A stretch of 18,440 nucleotides of DNA from Sphaerosporella brunnea. Its lineage: Eukaryota > Ascomycota > Pezizomycetes > Pezizales > Pyronemataceae. Shown here piece after piece: positions 10,012 through 18,342 of this stretch. The stretch covers positions 1 through 18,440 of the forward strand of contig VXIS01000553.1 of the NCBI GenBank assembly GCA_008704415.1, given 5' to 3'. The position numbers and the translations under genes are program-made. The notes below the pieces were generated by a model, which searched no databases, was not told the DNA's origin, and worked only from the letters and a program-made list of their open reading frames with translations. Numbering within the stretch: the first letter of the stretch is position 1; each line of letters begins with the position of its first letter.

Positions 10012-11268
10012 CTGCGAGAGTTCTTTCGGACACAGGAACAACTGGGACGAATGATTATGTCCAGCAGTTGGGCCCAAATACACAACGTCACAACCAGAGA
10101 ACTGCCGCAACCAATTACCATCCACATGGCAGCTAAAGGATTCAAGACAAATGCCAATCAATTTGCATACGCCAATGTTGAAATCAATCCAGGGTTGACA
10201 GAGAAAACTAAGTTTCTCATAGTTGCAGTCAGCTCATATGACATCATCCTCGGAATGCCTTTCCTGCAGGATAACCATGTGAGCTTGAATACAGCAAATT
10301 CTACGGCACATTTTCCAAAGCATGATGTCACCATCCAATGTGCCACCAGCCAACCAAGAGCATTCGCTCTCACATCATCAGTAACTGCCAAAAACATCCA
10401 ACCTTTCAACAAGATGTTTCCAACAGTGTTCCCAGAGAAAGAACCGGAAGGATTACTGCCTCTACGCAATAGATGCAATCATGTGGTCAGGCTTGACTCA
10501 GACAAGCTAGAGCAATTCAAGTTTCATGCAAGGCGTATTCCTGATACCTTCTGAAAGAACCTAATTGCTCACCTAGACAATTGGAAAAAATAAGCAATTG
10601 CAGTGCCTGGACCCGGCAGATTTCCATTCTTGATTTTCTGCACTCCAAAGATACCACCCTCCAAAGCATGGAGATGGGTGAATGATCTCCGGGATCGGAA
10701 CAGCATCACAGAACGAGACTATACTCCGCTACCTCATGCAGATAACATACGAGAAGATGCTGCTCGGGCGAACTTCAAGTCTGTTCTAGATCTTTTCAAT
10801 GCCTATCACAAGGTACGAGTGGAGCCATCATCCGAAGAATTGAACGTCATCAATGCAGATGACCTCGGCTCTTTTCAAGTTAAGGTCATGCGGCAAGGAG
10901 ACTGCAATGCTCCTGCAACCATGATGCGCTGCAGGAACAATATCTTGGGCGAGTTTATTGGAAAATTTGTATGGGTGTACCTTGATGACACCCTGATTTT
11001 TTCTGAAACTCAAGAAGAGCACATGCACCACCTAGAGCAAGTTTTTCAGCAGCTTGCCAAAGCAAAGTTCTATCTTAGGATGAACAAATACCAGTTCATG
11101 ACATCACAGCTACACCTACTCGGTCATATTATCACTGGTCATGAGATCCATCTACACCCAGAGCGAATCCGCGAAATCCACGATTGGTGCACACCCACAA
11201 ATAAAAAGGAACTGCAAAGCTTTTTAGGCGTAATTAATTATGTGGCACCACACATTTTGAACAGTTCC
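10011..11268 (+). pseudogene. pol: Ty3/gypsy protease-RT fragment of a second family (element E2)
   Basis: The fragment opens with an aspartic protease active site, LSDTGTTGT (Asp 10029-10031). A one-base frameshift at about 10050 leads into WAQIHNVTTRELPQPITIHM, with the protease C-terminal motif DIILGMPFL near 10230. The same frame continues through TGA (10552-10554, probably a former CGA) and TAA (10591-10593) into RT: PFLIFCTPK, WRWVNDLRDRN, VLDLFNAYHKVRV, QGDCNAPATMM, WVYLDDTLIFS (YLDD 10978-10989), LGHIITG and KKELQSFLGVINY. The QGDCNAPATMM form differs from E1 and E3, so this is a separate lineage that I associate with basidiomycete Ty3 elements. RNase H and integrase are missing because the sequence stops exactly at the TG of the E3 5' LTR. 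Confidence 0.85.
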
Positions 11269-11549
11269 TGTCACGGCTCAAGGTTAAGGGGTGGCTCGGC
11301 GCTAGGGTTAGGGTGTCACGTGACGCGCGGTCACGTGACGGGAAAGCATAAATAGCGAGGTTTCACTTGTTTTTGTTTCTTTTCTTCTTCTCTTCTTTAC
11401 AGAACGTCTTGTATACTAGCGAACCTAGTAACCTTGAACCACCTTGTCTTGTCTCGTCTTCTTCTGCCTCTTATCCTTGTCCTCCTGCCTCCGGTCCTTG
11501 CCTTGAAAGCTACGTACCTTGGACGTTTCCTGGCGGCTGTCCCGTTACA
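11269..11549 (+). repeat. E3 5' LTR
   Basis: 281-bp LTR starting TGTCACGG and ending CCGTTACA. It matches 16516-16796 except for 8 substitutions and no indels; four are transitions and four are G/C transversions. U3 holds two palindromic GTCACGTGAC sites and a TATA-like box. A pyrimidine-rich run (11361-11398) precedes ACAGAACGT (11399-11407), the likely start of R. Confidence 0.95.
11315..11355 (+). promoter_or_regulatory. E3 promoter elements: two CACGTG palindromes and a TATA-like box
   Basis: GTCACGTGAC occurs at 11315-11324 and again at 11330-11339, 15 bases apart centre to centre; CACGTG is the core site of bHLH factors such as Cbf1 and Pho4. CATAAATAG (11347-11355) follows as a TATA-like box, and the presumed transcript start is near 11399, after a CT-rich tract common upstream of fungal start sites. 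In the 3' LTR the second palindrome has mutated to GTCACATGAC. Which factor binds is inference. Confidence 0.5.
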
Positions 11550-11551
11550 GT

Positions 11552-11560
11552 ACGTTCTGT
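11552..11560 (+). promoter_or_regulatory. Putative self-primer binding site of E3
   Basis: The bases ACGTTCTGT begin 2 nt after the LTR end (GT spacer). They are the exact reverse complement of ACAGAACGT at 11399-11407 inside the LTR, repeated at 16646-16654. No TGG, the complement of a tRNA CCA end, occurs near the LTR border. This is the arrangement expected if the 5' end of the element RNA folds back as primer, as in Tf1, rather than a tRNA priming. Confidence 0.55.
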
Positions 11561-11614
11561 CGAACTATCTCCAACCTACGTAGCTCCCGCTCCTGCTCCC
11601 GACCTCGATACACC

Positions 11615-12772
11615 ATGCCGATATACAAAGCTATCTCCGACGACCTCTGGGCACGCCTCGTGGCCGCCAGCGCTCTCACCGTTCTTGAAAACAACGACCC
11701 TCTCGACTATATCCACAGAATCTGCACCGAAGTCCTCAGCACCCCTGACTATACACCTGCACCCACGGACGACGACCTTACCTTGGCCGAAGAAACCGCT
11801 CGAGCTGACGCTGCTGAGCAAGAACTGGTCCGTCAACGAGAAATCATCACCCGCCTCCTGGGCCAGCCGGCACCGGAGAACCATGGAGCACGAGGTGACA
11901 AGCTCCCGGACGCGCCTATGTTCGACGGCAACCGCGATAAGCTTCGGTCGTTTGTCGCCCAGCTCCGTCTCAAGCTGTTCGCAAACACCACACGCTTCCC
12001 AACCCCCCAGCTACGGTTGTCCTATGCCATCAACCGATGCGAAAGCCGTGCCATGGAACAACTCCTCCCCTACATTCGCGATAATGGCACGATTACAGGA
12101 CTCGACGATGTTGAAGACGTCATCAGCGTCCTCCAGACTGCGTTCGGTGACCCGGACCGCGCCGCCACAGCTCGTCACAAGCTCCAAACCCTTCGACAAG
12201 GCAACAAGGAATTCTCGCAATACTACGCCGAGTTCTCCAGGCTGGTCTCCGATTTGAATTGGGATCAACGTGCCACCATGGATGCCCTCCGGCATGGACT
12301 CTCAATCGAAATCCTCGAGAAGCTCATCGGCACCCCGAATCCCACCAACCTTAACGACTGCGTCAACCTGTGCCAACGTCTTGACTCCCAAATCCGTGCC
12401 GTTGAGCACCTCCGCAAACTCCGGTCTAGCACTTCGTCTTCAACCTCCCGCAACGCCAGTCACCATCCGGTCACTACTCCACAACGACCCCGCACGCCTC
12501 AAGGAACCTTCGCTCCCACTTCGGCCCCCCAGCCTCAACCTGACACTACGCAGCCTGTACCTACACTCATGGATTTTTCTGCCAATCGCCGCAAGATCAC
12601 ACCCCAGGAACGAGCTGCCCGGCTTGCCGAGGGTCGCTGTCTCTACTGCGGCGGCCACGGGCACTTGGCTGCGACCTGCCCCAATAAGCCGGCCCACCTC
12701 CGAGCCGCCGCCACCACTACGACTACCACGCTCACTCCCCTCCCGACCGACAACCAGTCGGGAAACGTCTAG
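11615..12772 (+). CDS. gag: E3 Gag (capsid-nucleocapsid) protein
   Basis: Gag would assemble the virus-like particle in the cytoplasm and package element RNA. The 385-codon frame is open. I start it at ATG 11615 (context CACCATGC), because the frame upstream of it runs into the untranslated leader and LTR. Residues about 50-85 are acidic and Gln/Glu-rich. The central part (about 100-290) has the retrotransposon Gag pattern: [19 protein letters not shown], then [20 protein letters not shown] and [18 protein letters not shown] Pro/Ser/Thr-rich linker (about 290-340) leads to one zinc knuckle, [14 protein letters not shown] (CX2CX4HX4C), for RNA binding. The frame ends at TAG 12770-12772, six bases after the centre of a slippery site, and overlaps pol in the -1 frame by 85 bases. 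It is the only undamaged gene I see in the window. Confidence 0.9.
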   Translation: MPIYKAISDDLWARLVAASALTVLENNDPLDYIHRICTEVLSTPDYTPAPTDDDLTLAEETARADAAEQELVRQREIITRLLGQPAPENHGARGDKLPDAPMFDGNRDKLRSFVAQLRLKLFANTTRFPTPQLRLSYAINRCESRAMEQLLPYIRDNGTITGLDDVEDVISVLQTAFGDPDRAATARHKLQTLRQGNKEFSQYYAEFSRLVSDLNWDQRATMDALRHGLSIEILEKLIGTPNPTNLNDCVNLCQRLDSQIRAVEHLRKLRSSTSSSTSRNASHHPVTTPQRPRTPQGTFAPTSAPQPQPDTTQPVPTLMDFSANRRKITPQERAARLAEGRCLYCGGHGHLAATCPNKPAHLRAAATTTTTTLTPLPTDNQSGNV

Positions 12773-12805
12773 ACCAGCCGCACATTGATGGCTATGCTGC
12801 TGGTC
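12760..12805 (+). promoter_or_regulatory. -1 ribosomal frameshift signal between gag and pol of E3
   Basis: In the gag frame the sequence reads G GGA AAC (12760-12766), a canonical X XXY YYZ slippery heptamer, two codons before the gag stop. After a 5-base spacer, GACCAGC (12772-12778) pairs perfectly with GCTGGTC (12799-12805), giving a 7-bp stem with a 20-base loop that might add a pseudoknot. A -1 slip leads into CGT CTA GAC, exactly the frame of pol, which is open from 12688. Confidence 0.72.
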
Positions 12806-15800
12806 ACCCCGTCTCGTTGTCTTCGTCTAGCTTAGGATTGACAGCTCTTGGAGTTACGGACACAGTTGTGGAGGAAACAGTACTGGAAGGAAAGCACCTT
12901 ATTGTTTCTTGCACTCTGTCATTCAGCAATAAAACTGTTCGTACTCATGCGCTGATCGATTGTGGCGCAACTGGCATATCCTTTGTGGACGAAGACTTCG
13001 CTCGCCATCACCAACTCCCCTTACGATCCTTAAGAAAACCCCGTGCCCTCGAAGTAATCGACGGCCGTCCAATCTCTTCCGGTGACATCACTTATCTGTC
13101 CGTCGCCCAATGTACCATCCAAGATCACCAGGAACAACTCCCTATGTTTGTCACCAAATTAGGACACTACCCCATTGTACTCGGAATCCCCTGGCTCCAG
13201 CTCCACGACGTCGCGATCCGATTCAGCCCTCGGACTCTCACCTTTGGATTACAATACTGCCTGGCTCCGTGCAACTCCGTACCAACAACCGTCTCAGCCC
13301 TTAGCGAAGAACCTCCAGAGGTCTTTCGGGAACCCATCACAGCAGCGCCAGCAAAACTCCACATCGCCTCACTAAAAGCCTCCTCCTTCTGCCGATTGGC
13401 CAAGAAAAAGCACCTAGCCGTCTATTCTATATCCCTGTACGAAATTAATAGGGCCCTTGAAAAGAAGTACGCCGAAGACAACAACGACCTACGCAAAATT
13501 GTCGCCGCCGAATTCCACGGCTATCTCCCTTTGTTCAAGGAGGCAATTGCAAATAGACTACCGCCGCATCGACCATATGACCATAAGATTCCTTTGAGAG
13601 AGGGCTTCGTTCCCCCATTTGGCCCTCTGTATTCCCTCTCCCGAGGGGAGCTGGAAGCCCTCAAGGCCTGGCTCGAAGAAAACTTGAAAAAGGGATTTAT
13701 CCGCCGCTCATCCTCGCCAGCAGCGTCGCCCATCCTGTTCGTCAAGAAAGCAGACGGGTCTCTACGGCTGTGTGTTGACTACCGAGGCCTGAACGAAGGA
13801 ACTATCAAGAACAGGTACCCGTTACCTCTGATCTAGGAGACACTGATGCAGCTCTCCAAGGCAAAATACTTCACGACGTTGGACATCCGAGGAGCCTACA
13901 ACCTGGTCCGCATGGCTGAAGGAGAAGAATGGAAGACCGTCTTCAGAACCCGCTAATGGCTTTTCGAATCCCTGGTCAAGCCTTTCGGACTCACAAATGC
14001 CCCTGCCGACTTCCAAGCCTTCATCAACGACGTACTTCGACCGTTCCTCGACCGCTTTTGTACGGCCTACCTCGACGACATCTTGATCTATTCAGAGACC
14101 ATCGAAGAACACCGCGAGCATATCAAGCAGATCCTCGATGCTCTCAGCAAAGCTGGGCTCCACCTCAAGCCGGAGAAATGCAAGTTCTATCAGATGGAGG
14201 TCAAGTACCTGGGCTTACTGGTCGGACGCAACGGCATCAAGATGGACCCCAGCAAAGTCCAAACAATCATGGAATGGGAACCACCATCCAACCTCAAGGA
14301 CGTTCAGGAATTCTTAGGATTTGCGAACTTCTATCGCCGGTTCATTCGCGACTATTCAAAGGTGGTTGCCCCACTCACCTCGCTGACCAAGAAAGACAAT
14401 GGCCAACCCGTGCCCTTTGTGTGGGGTACCGCGCAGCAAAACGCGTTCGATACCCTCAAAAAGGCTTTTACAACCGCCCCGATTCTCCGACACTTCGACT
14501 ATGATCGTGAAGTTGTTGTCGAAACCGATGCATCAGACTACGTCTCAGCCGGTGTCCTCTCCCAGTATGACGATGAGGGAACCCTCCACCCCGTCGCCTT
14601 CTTTTCCAAGAAACACTCCCCTGCCGAATGCAACTATGAGATCTACGACAAGGAGTTGATGGCTATCGTTCGATGCTTCGAGGAATGGCGTCCCCACCTT
14701 GAAGGCTCTGCGTTCCCCGTCCAGGTTCTCACCGATCACAAGAACCTGGAATATTTCATGACAACGAAACTGCTCAACCGTCGCCAGGCCCGCTGGTCCG
14801 AATTCCTGTCTCGCTTCAACTTCAAGATAGTCTATCGACCCGGTGTCGCTGGTGGGAAACCCGACGCCCTCACTAGGAGGTCTGGAGACCTCCCTAAAGA
14901 GGGGGATGAACGACTTTTGGCCAACCAACAGGCAGTCCTCAAACCGCAGAACCTGCCCGACAATCTACGTTTGATGGCGGAAAACCCACCCAGCACCGGG
15001 CCGTCCTCCCTGGAAACCCTGTTTGACAAAGGGTACGAAGCGGATCCTTTCCCGCAACGAGTCCTAGAGATGCTGGCAAAAGGCACCCGAATCTCCAAAG
15101 ACATTTCACTTGCCGACTGCTCTGAGCACCAAGGGAGGCTAATGTACCGCGGATGCTTCTACGTCCCAGATTACGCCCCCCTTCGGCTCCGACTCATTCA
15201 AGACCACCACGACCCTCCGACCATGGGACACCCGGGACGTGCAAAGACCTTGGAACTCCTATCCCGACGCTACTACTGGACAAGTATGCGACATGACGTT
15301 GAGAGATTCGTACGCAATTGTCATACCTGCCGACGGACGAAAGCAACAAGACACGCACCGTTCGGGACTCTGAAGCCTCTTCCTGTCCCACACCATCCTT
15401 GGCAAAGTGTCTCCGTCGACTTCGTCACTGGACTTCCTGTCTCGGAAGGCTACGACGCAATCTGCGCAGTAGTCTGCCGACTAACAAAACAACGCCACCT
15501 GATTCCCTGTCTTACAACCATCGACGCAGAAGGATTCGCTCAGCTATTTATTGAAAACGTCTTCAAGCACCATGGCCTCCCCGACGTTCTCATCTCCGAC
15601 CGAGGCCCCCAAGTTCGTTGCTAACTTCTGGAAACACCTTGCTTCCTGTCTTGGGATTGAGACTGCTCCAAGCACCGCCTTCCACCCGCAGACCGATGGT
15701 CAGACAGAACGGATCAATGCCGTCACGGAGCAGTATCTCCGCGCCTACGTATCATACCTGCAGGACGATTGGAAGAAGTATCTCCCCCTGGCCGAATTCG

Positions 15801-16480
15801 CAGCCAATAACCAGGCTTCCGAGACTACGTCACTGTCTCCTTTCTTCGCCGTCTATGGCCGTAACCCTAAGTGCTCCTTTGAGCTAGACATTCGGACCGA
15901 CAACCCCGAACAGGTCGACGCGCAGCTGGTGGCCGAGCGGATGTCACACATCCACGACGTTCTACGAGCCGAGATGAAGTACGCCCAAGCCAGATATACT
16001 GAAGCCGCCGATCGGTCCCGAGCCCCCGCCCCTGTGTTCAAAGAGAACGACCTCGTCTGGCTGGACTCTAGGAACTTGCGCACGGAACGACCATCTAGGA
16101 AACTCGAAAACAAGCACCTGGGCCCTTACCGAGTGGTTCGAGCCGTCGGTACCCATGCCTATGAATTGGACATCCCCGACACCATGAAGAACCATCGCAC
16201 CTTTCCGGTCTCGCTCCTAAACCCGGCATCTTCCGACCCCCTCCCTGGACAGATCATTCCACCCCCTCTCCCTGTTGTTGTCGATGGCGAAAAAGAATGG
16301 TCCGTCGATGCCATTCTGGATTCCCGCTTGGTAAGGGGACGCCTCAAATATCTGGTAAAGTGGACCGGCTACGACCCACCGGAATGGGAGGCGGCGGAAG
16401 GAATCAATGGCCTTGAAGCTATCGACCGCTTCCACGAATTGTACCCACACAAGCCCGGACCACTCCCAGATGACAGCTGA
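12766..16480 (+). pseudogene. pol: E3 Pol: protease, RT, RNase H, integrase, chromodomain (disrupted)
   Basis: Pol is translated as a -1 extension of Gag from 12766. In order: protease with ALIDCGATG (Asp 12958-12960; the usual Ser or Thr is Cys) and [11 protein letters not shown] with [31 protein letters not shown] and YLDDILIYS (14068-14094); RNase H with ETDASDY and KPDALTRR; integrase with an HHCC finger (H-MGHPG to CHTC), Asp 15418-15420, Asp 15598-15600 and Glu 15707-15709; GPYRVVRAVG; and a C-terminal chromodomain with YLVKWTGYDPPEWE (about 16292-16450), which in relatives directs integration to chromatin marks. Three lesions break it: TAG at 13834-13836 (probably a former CAG), TAA at 13954-13956 where Tyr is usual, and one extra A at 15611-15612 shifting the frame just after the second catalytic Asp. 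Other odd points are Lys for Met in LVKPFG and VCRLTK for the usual VDRLTK. Confidence 0.92.
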
Positions 16481-16501
16481 AGCTTCGTCGGAGCTCAGCC
16501 A

Positions 16502-16511
16502 TAAGAGGGGG
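16502..16511 (+). promoter_or_regulatory. E3 polypurine tract
   Basis: TAAGAGGGGGA ends at 16511, four bases before the TG of the 3' LTR at 16516. A purine run at this position is the plus-strand primer site of LTR retrotransposons. Confidence 0.75.
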
Positions 16512-16515
16512 ATAC

Positions 16516-16796
16516 TGTCACGGCTCAAGGTTAAGGGGTGGCTCGGCGCTGGGGTTAGGGTGTCACGTGACGCGCGGTCACATGACGGGAAAGCATAAAT
16601 AGCGAGGTTTCACTTGTTTTTGTTTCTTTTCTTCTTCTCTTCTTTACAGAACGTCTTCTATACTAGGGAACCTAGTAACCTTGAACCACCTTGTCTTGTC
16701 TCGTCTTCTTCTGCCTCTTGTCCTTGTCCTCCTGCCTCCGGTCCTTGCCTCGAAAGCTACGTACCTTGGACGTTTCCTCGCGCCTGTCCCGTTACA
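16516..16796 (+). repeat. E3 3' LTR
   Basis: 281-bp copy of 11269-11549 with 8 substitutions and no indels. It carries the same ACAGAACGT block (16646-16654). The second CACGTG palindrome is changed to CACATG. The integrase frame of another element begins on the minus strand directly after it. Confidence 0.95.
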
Positions 16797-17686
16797 GGTT
16801 TAATGCCTAGGAGCGAAAGGAGGTTCTTCCAAAAGTCGGACGTAAATCTGGAGTCCCTATCGGAGACGATATCGGTTGGAAGTCCGTGAAATCGCCAGAC
16901 CTCGCGGGCAAAGATCTTTGCGAGTTCTTCTGCACCACGCTCTCCTTTCTTATGTGGAATAAAGTGCGCCATTTTGGTGAATCTGTCGGTGATAGACCAT
17001 AGTTGGTCGCATCCCTCTGAGAGTGGTAGATCCGTGATGAAGTCCATGGCGATTGATTGCCATGGAGCATATGGTAGCTTGAGAGGGTTGAGCAGGCCAT
17101 AAGGTTTGTGCCTAGCGGACTTATCACGCTGGCAGTCGGGGCAGCCCTGGACCTAATCAATTATCTCTTTGTCCATCTTGGGCCACCAGAAGTTGCATCG
17201 AATCAGCTCTATGGTCTTGTCTTGACCAACGTGCCCGGCAGTCCTAGTGTCGTGCTCTGACTCGATAACCATTTGGATCAGGTTTTTAGGGACCCACAAC
17301 TTTCCTTTCCGGAGGAGGATTCCGTCCTGCAACTCCAGAGGTTCCTTTATGACGCCGGTAGCAGTTTTTTTGTGCTCCGCGTCGTCACTTCCTGCTTTCC
17401 TGACCGAATCCAAAAATCCTTTTGACCAATTCGCCACTGGGGCCGAGCCGAGCTGGGCGGACGACACCAAGAAGTAAGTGTTTTCGCCGCCAGCGCTTAT
17501 TGCTGAAATATTTTTTGTCTCCGCAAAGTGGCTTTCGTGCAGGATCGTCGTGATTGGCTGATCCTCACCTCCCCCCTTTTGTGGGCGATACTCCGAGCAC
17601 CTAGATAACGCATGAGGCTTTCCATTTTGGTTGCCTGGTCGGTAGTAGATCTTGAAATCGACGCCTGCAAGTTCCTAAGCCCAGCG
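16797..17686 (-). pseudogene. pol: Ty3/gypsy RNase H-integrase fragment of a fourth element (E4)
   Basis: Read on the minus strand from 17686, one frame of about 296 codons runs to the E3 LTR. It begins at the RNase H end (RWA, stop, ELAGVDFKIYYRPG), then NGKPHALSRCSEYRPQKGGG, a linker, and the integrase HHCC finger (H-TAGHVG to CPDC). The integrase core follows with AMDFITDLP, SITDRFTKMAHFIP and IVSDRDSRF, and stops at LLSLLGIKP just before the usual HPQTDGQ-E block, so the catalytic Glu is missing. Two TAG codons break the frame: 17675-17677 (where Gln is usual, so probably CAG to TAG) and 17153-17155 (where Tyr is usual). HALSR replaces the usual DALSR. Both ends coincide with LTR borders (16796 and 17687), so it is a leftover between two other elements. 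It resembles ascomycete and basidiomycete MAGGY-type pol, but I cannot place it more closely. Confidence 0.87.
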
Positions 17687-18173
17687 TGTCACGGGTATGG
17701 TCACGTGACATGTGCTCTAAGTAGTCAGCTAGGTGAATAGAATAGAGTCTGCATAGTGATCGCCTCGAGGGCACGTGATAGCCGGGTGGCTCCGGATCAT
17801 AGTAGCTAGCTTGAGTGACGCTATGGAAGAACTCGGAGATCGGGTGCCTCAGGTAGGACGCTACCTGGGAAGAGCATCCGGTTCGGAGATAACAATAGTA
17901 TAGGCTATTGTTAGAGCTCTTCCGAGATATCTTCGTTGACCTGCCTGTTCCAGGGACTAGCCTGACGATCGGAGTGGTCAGGAGTGATCAACCGGAAGGC
18001 GTAGAGCCGAAAAAGGGAAGAATCACTCGACCTAGAACCTCCATAGTAAGTGTGGTTGTTGCGTAGGGCATGCGACGCAGAAGATCGGGAGATGGAGCCA
18101 ATAAGGCTGAGCATCTTCCTGCAACACGAGAATACAACGCTTACGGAGCGGGGTATCCGGGTGCGACCCATGT

Positions 18174-18211
18174 CTATGACTCATGATTTGGAATCAAAGA
18201 GTGAGTCATAG
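18174..18211. promoter_or_regulatory. Inverted pair of Gcn4/AP-1-type sites
   Basis: CTATGACTCA (18174-18183) and TGAGTCATAG (18202-18211) form a perfect 10-bp inverted repeat. Each arm contains TGACTCA, the recognition site of Gcn4/AP-1 bZIP factors. A smaller stem, TGATT with AATCA (18184-18196), lies between them. The pair lies about 125 bases upstream of a TATA-like box (18335-18342) within the presumed E5 U3. Binding by a Gcn4-like factor is inference. Confidence 0.4.
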
Positions 18212-18334
18212 GAAGGTGGGGCGATCTCTGTGCGCGCCTTGACGCCCGCAGTCGTAGAGACTGTCGGAAAGCCAGCAAGGAGTGAAGGCTGAGTATTACT
18301 CAGGGAGACGGTAGTCTCTGGAGCGGCGTTCTAC

Positions 18335-18342
18335 TATAAGTA
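18335..18342 (+). promoter_or_regulatory. TATA-like box in presumed E5 LTR
   Basis: TATAAGTA precedes a CA-rich stretch (from about 18376) that could hold the transcript start. It is supported only by sequence and by its position near the end of the visible LTR. Confidence 0.35.

Larger units (their letters stand above)
11269..16796 (+). mobile_element. Full-length Ty3/gypsy chromovirus with two LTRs (element E3, 5,528 bp)
   Basis: The element runs from TGTCACGG at 11269 to CCGTTACA at 16796, with 281-bp LTRs at both ends that differ at 8 positions (about 97% identity). Inside, in order, are a putative self-primer binding site, gag, a -1 frameshift signal, protease-RT-RNase H-integrase-chromodomain, and a polypurine tract. 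The 5-base flanks GTTCC (11264-11268) and GGTTT (16797-16801) do not match, so no target duplication is visible. The left flank is plus-strand RT of E2 and the right flank is minus-strand integrase of E4, two different genes. The ends are therefore best explained by recombination after insertion. The copy is inactive for Pol because of two stop codons and a frameshift. Confidence 0.92.

Noticed and set aside
11389..11402. CT-rich tract ending TTTACAG as a 3' splice acceptor inside the LTR
   Set aside because: It could be one, but no partner donor is evident, and the next bases are the complement of the presumed primer site. I prefer a transcript start here.
11519..11614. A 32-codon upstream extension of gag in the same frame
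   Set aside because: It begins inside the 5' LTR and crosses the primer site. ATG 11615 has better context and begins the protein-like sequence.
13110..13375. Additional open frames overlapping pol, and similar ones throughout 6284-16598 on both strands
   Set aside because: They are shadows of the retrotransposon frames and carry no motifs of their own.
17911..18171. 86-codon open stretch on the minus strand in the E5 LTR
   Set aside because: No recognisable domain, and it lies in sequence that looks like a promoter-bearing LTR.
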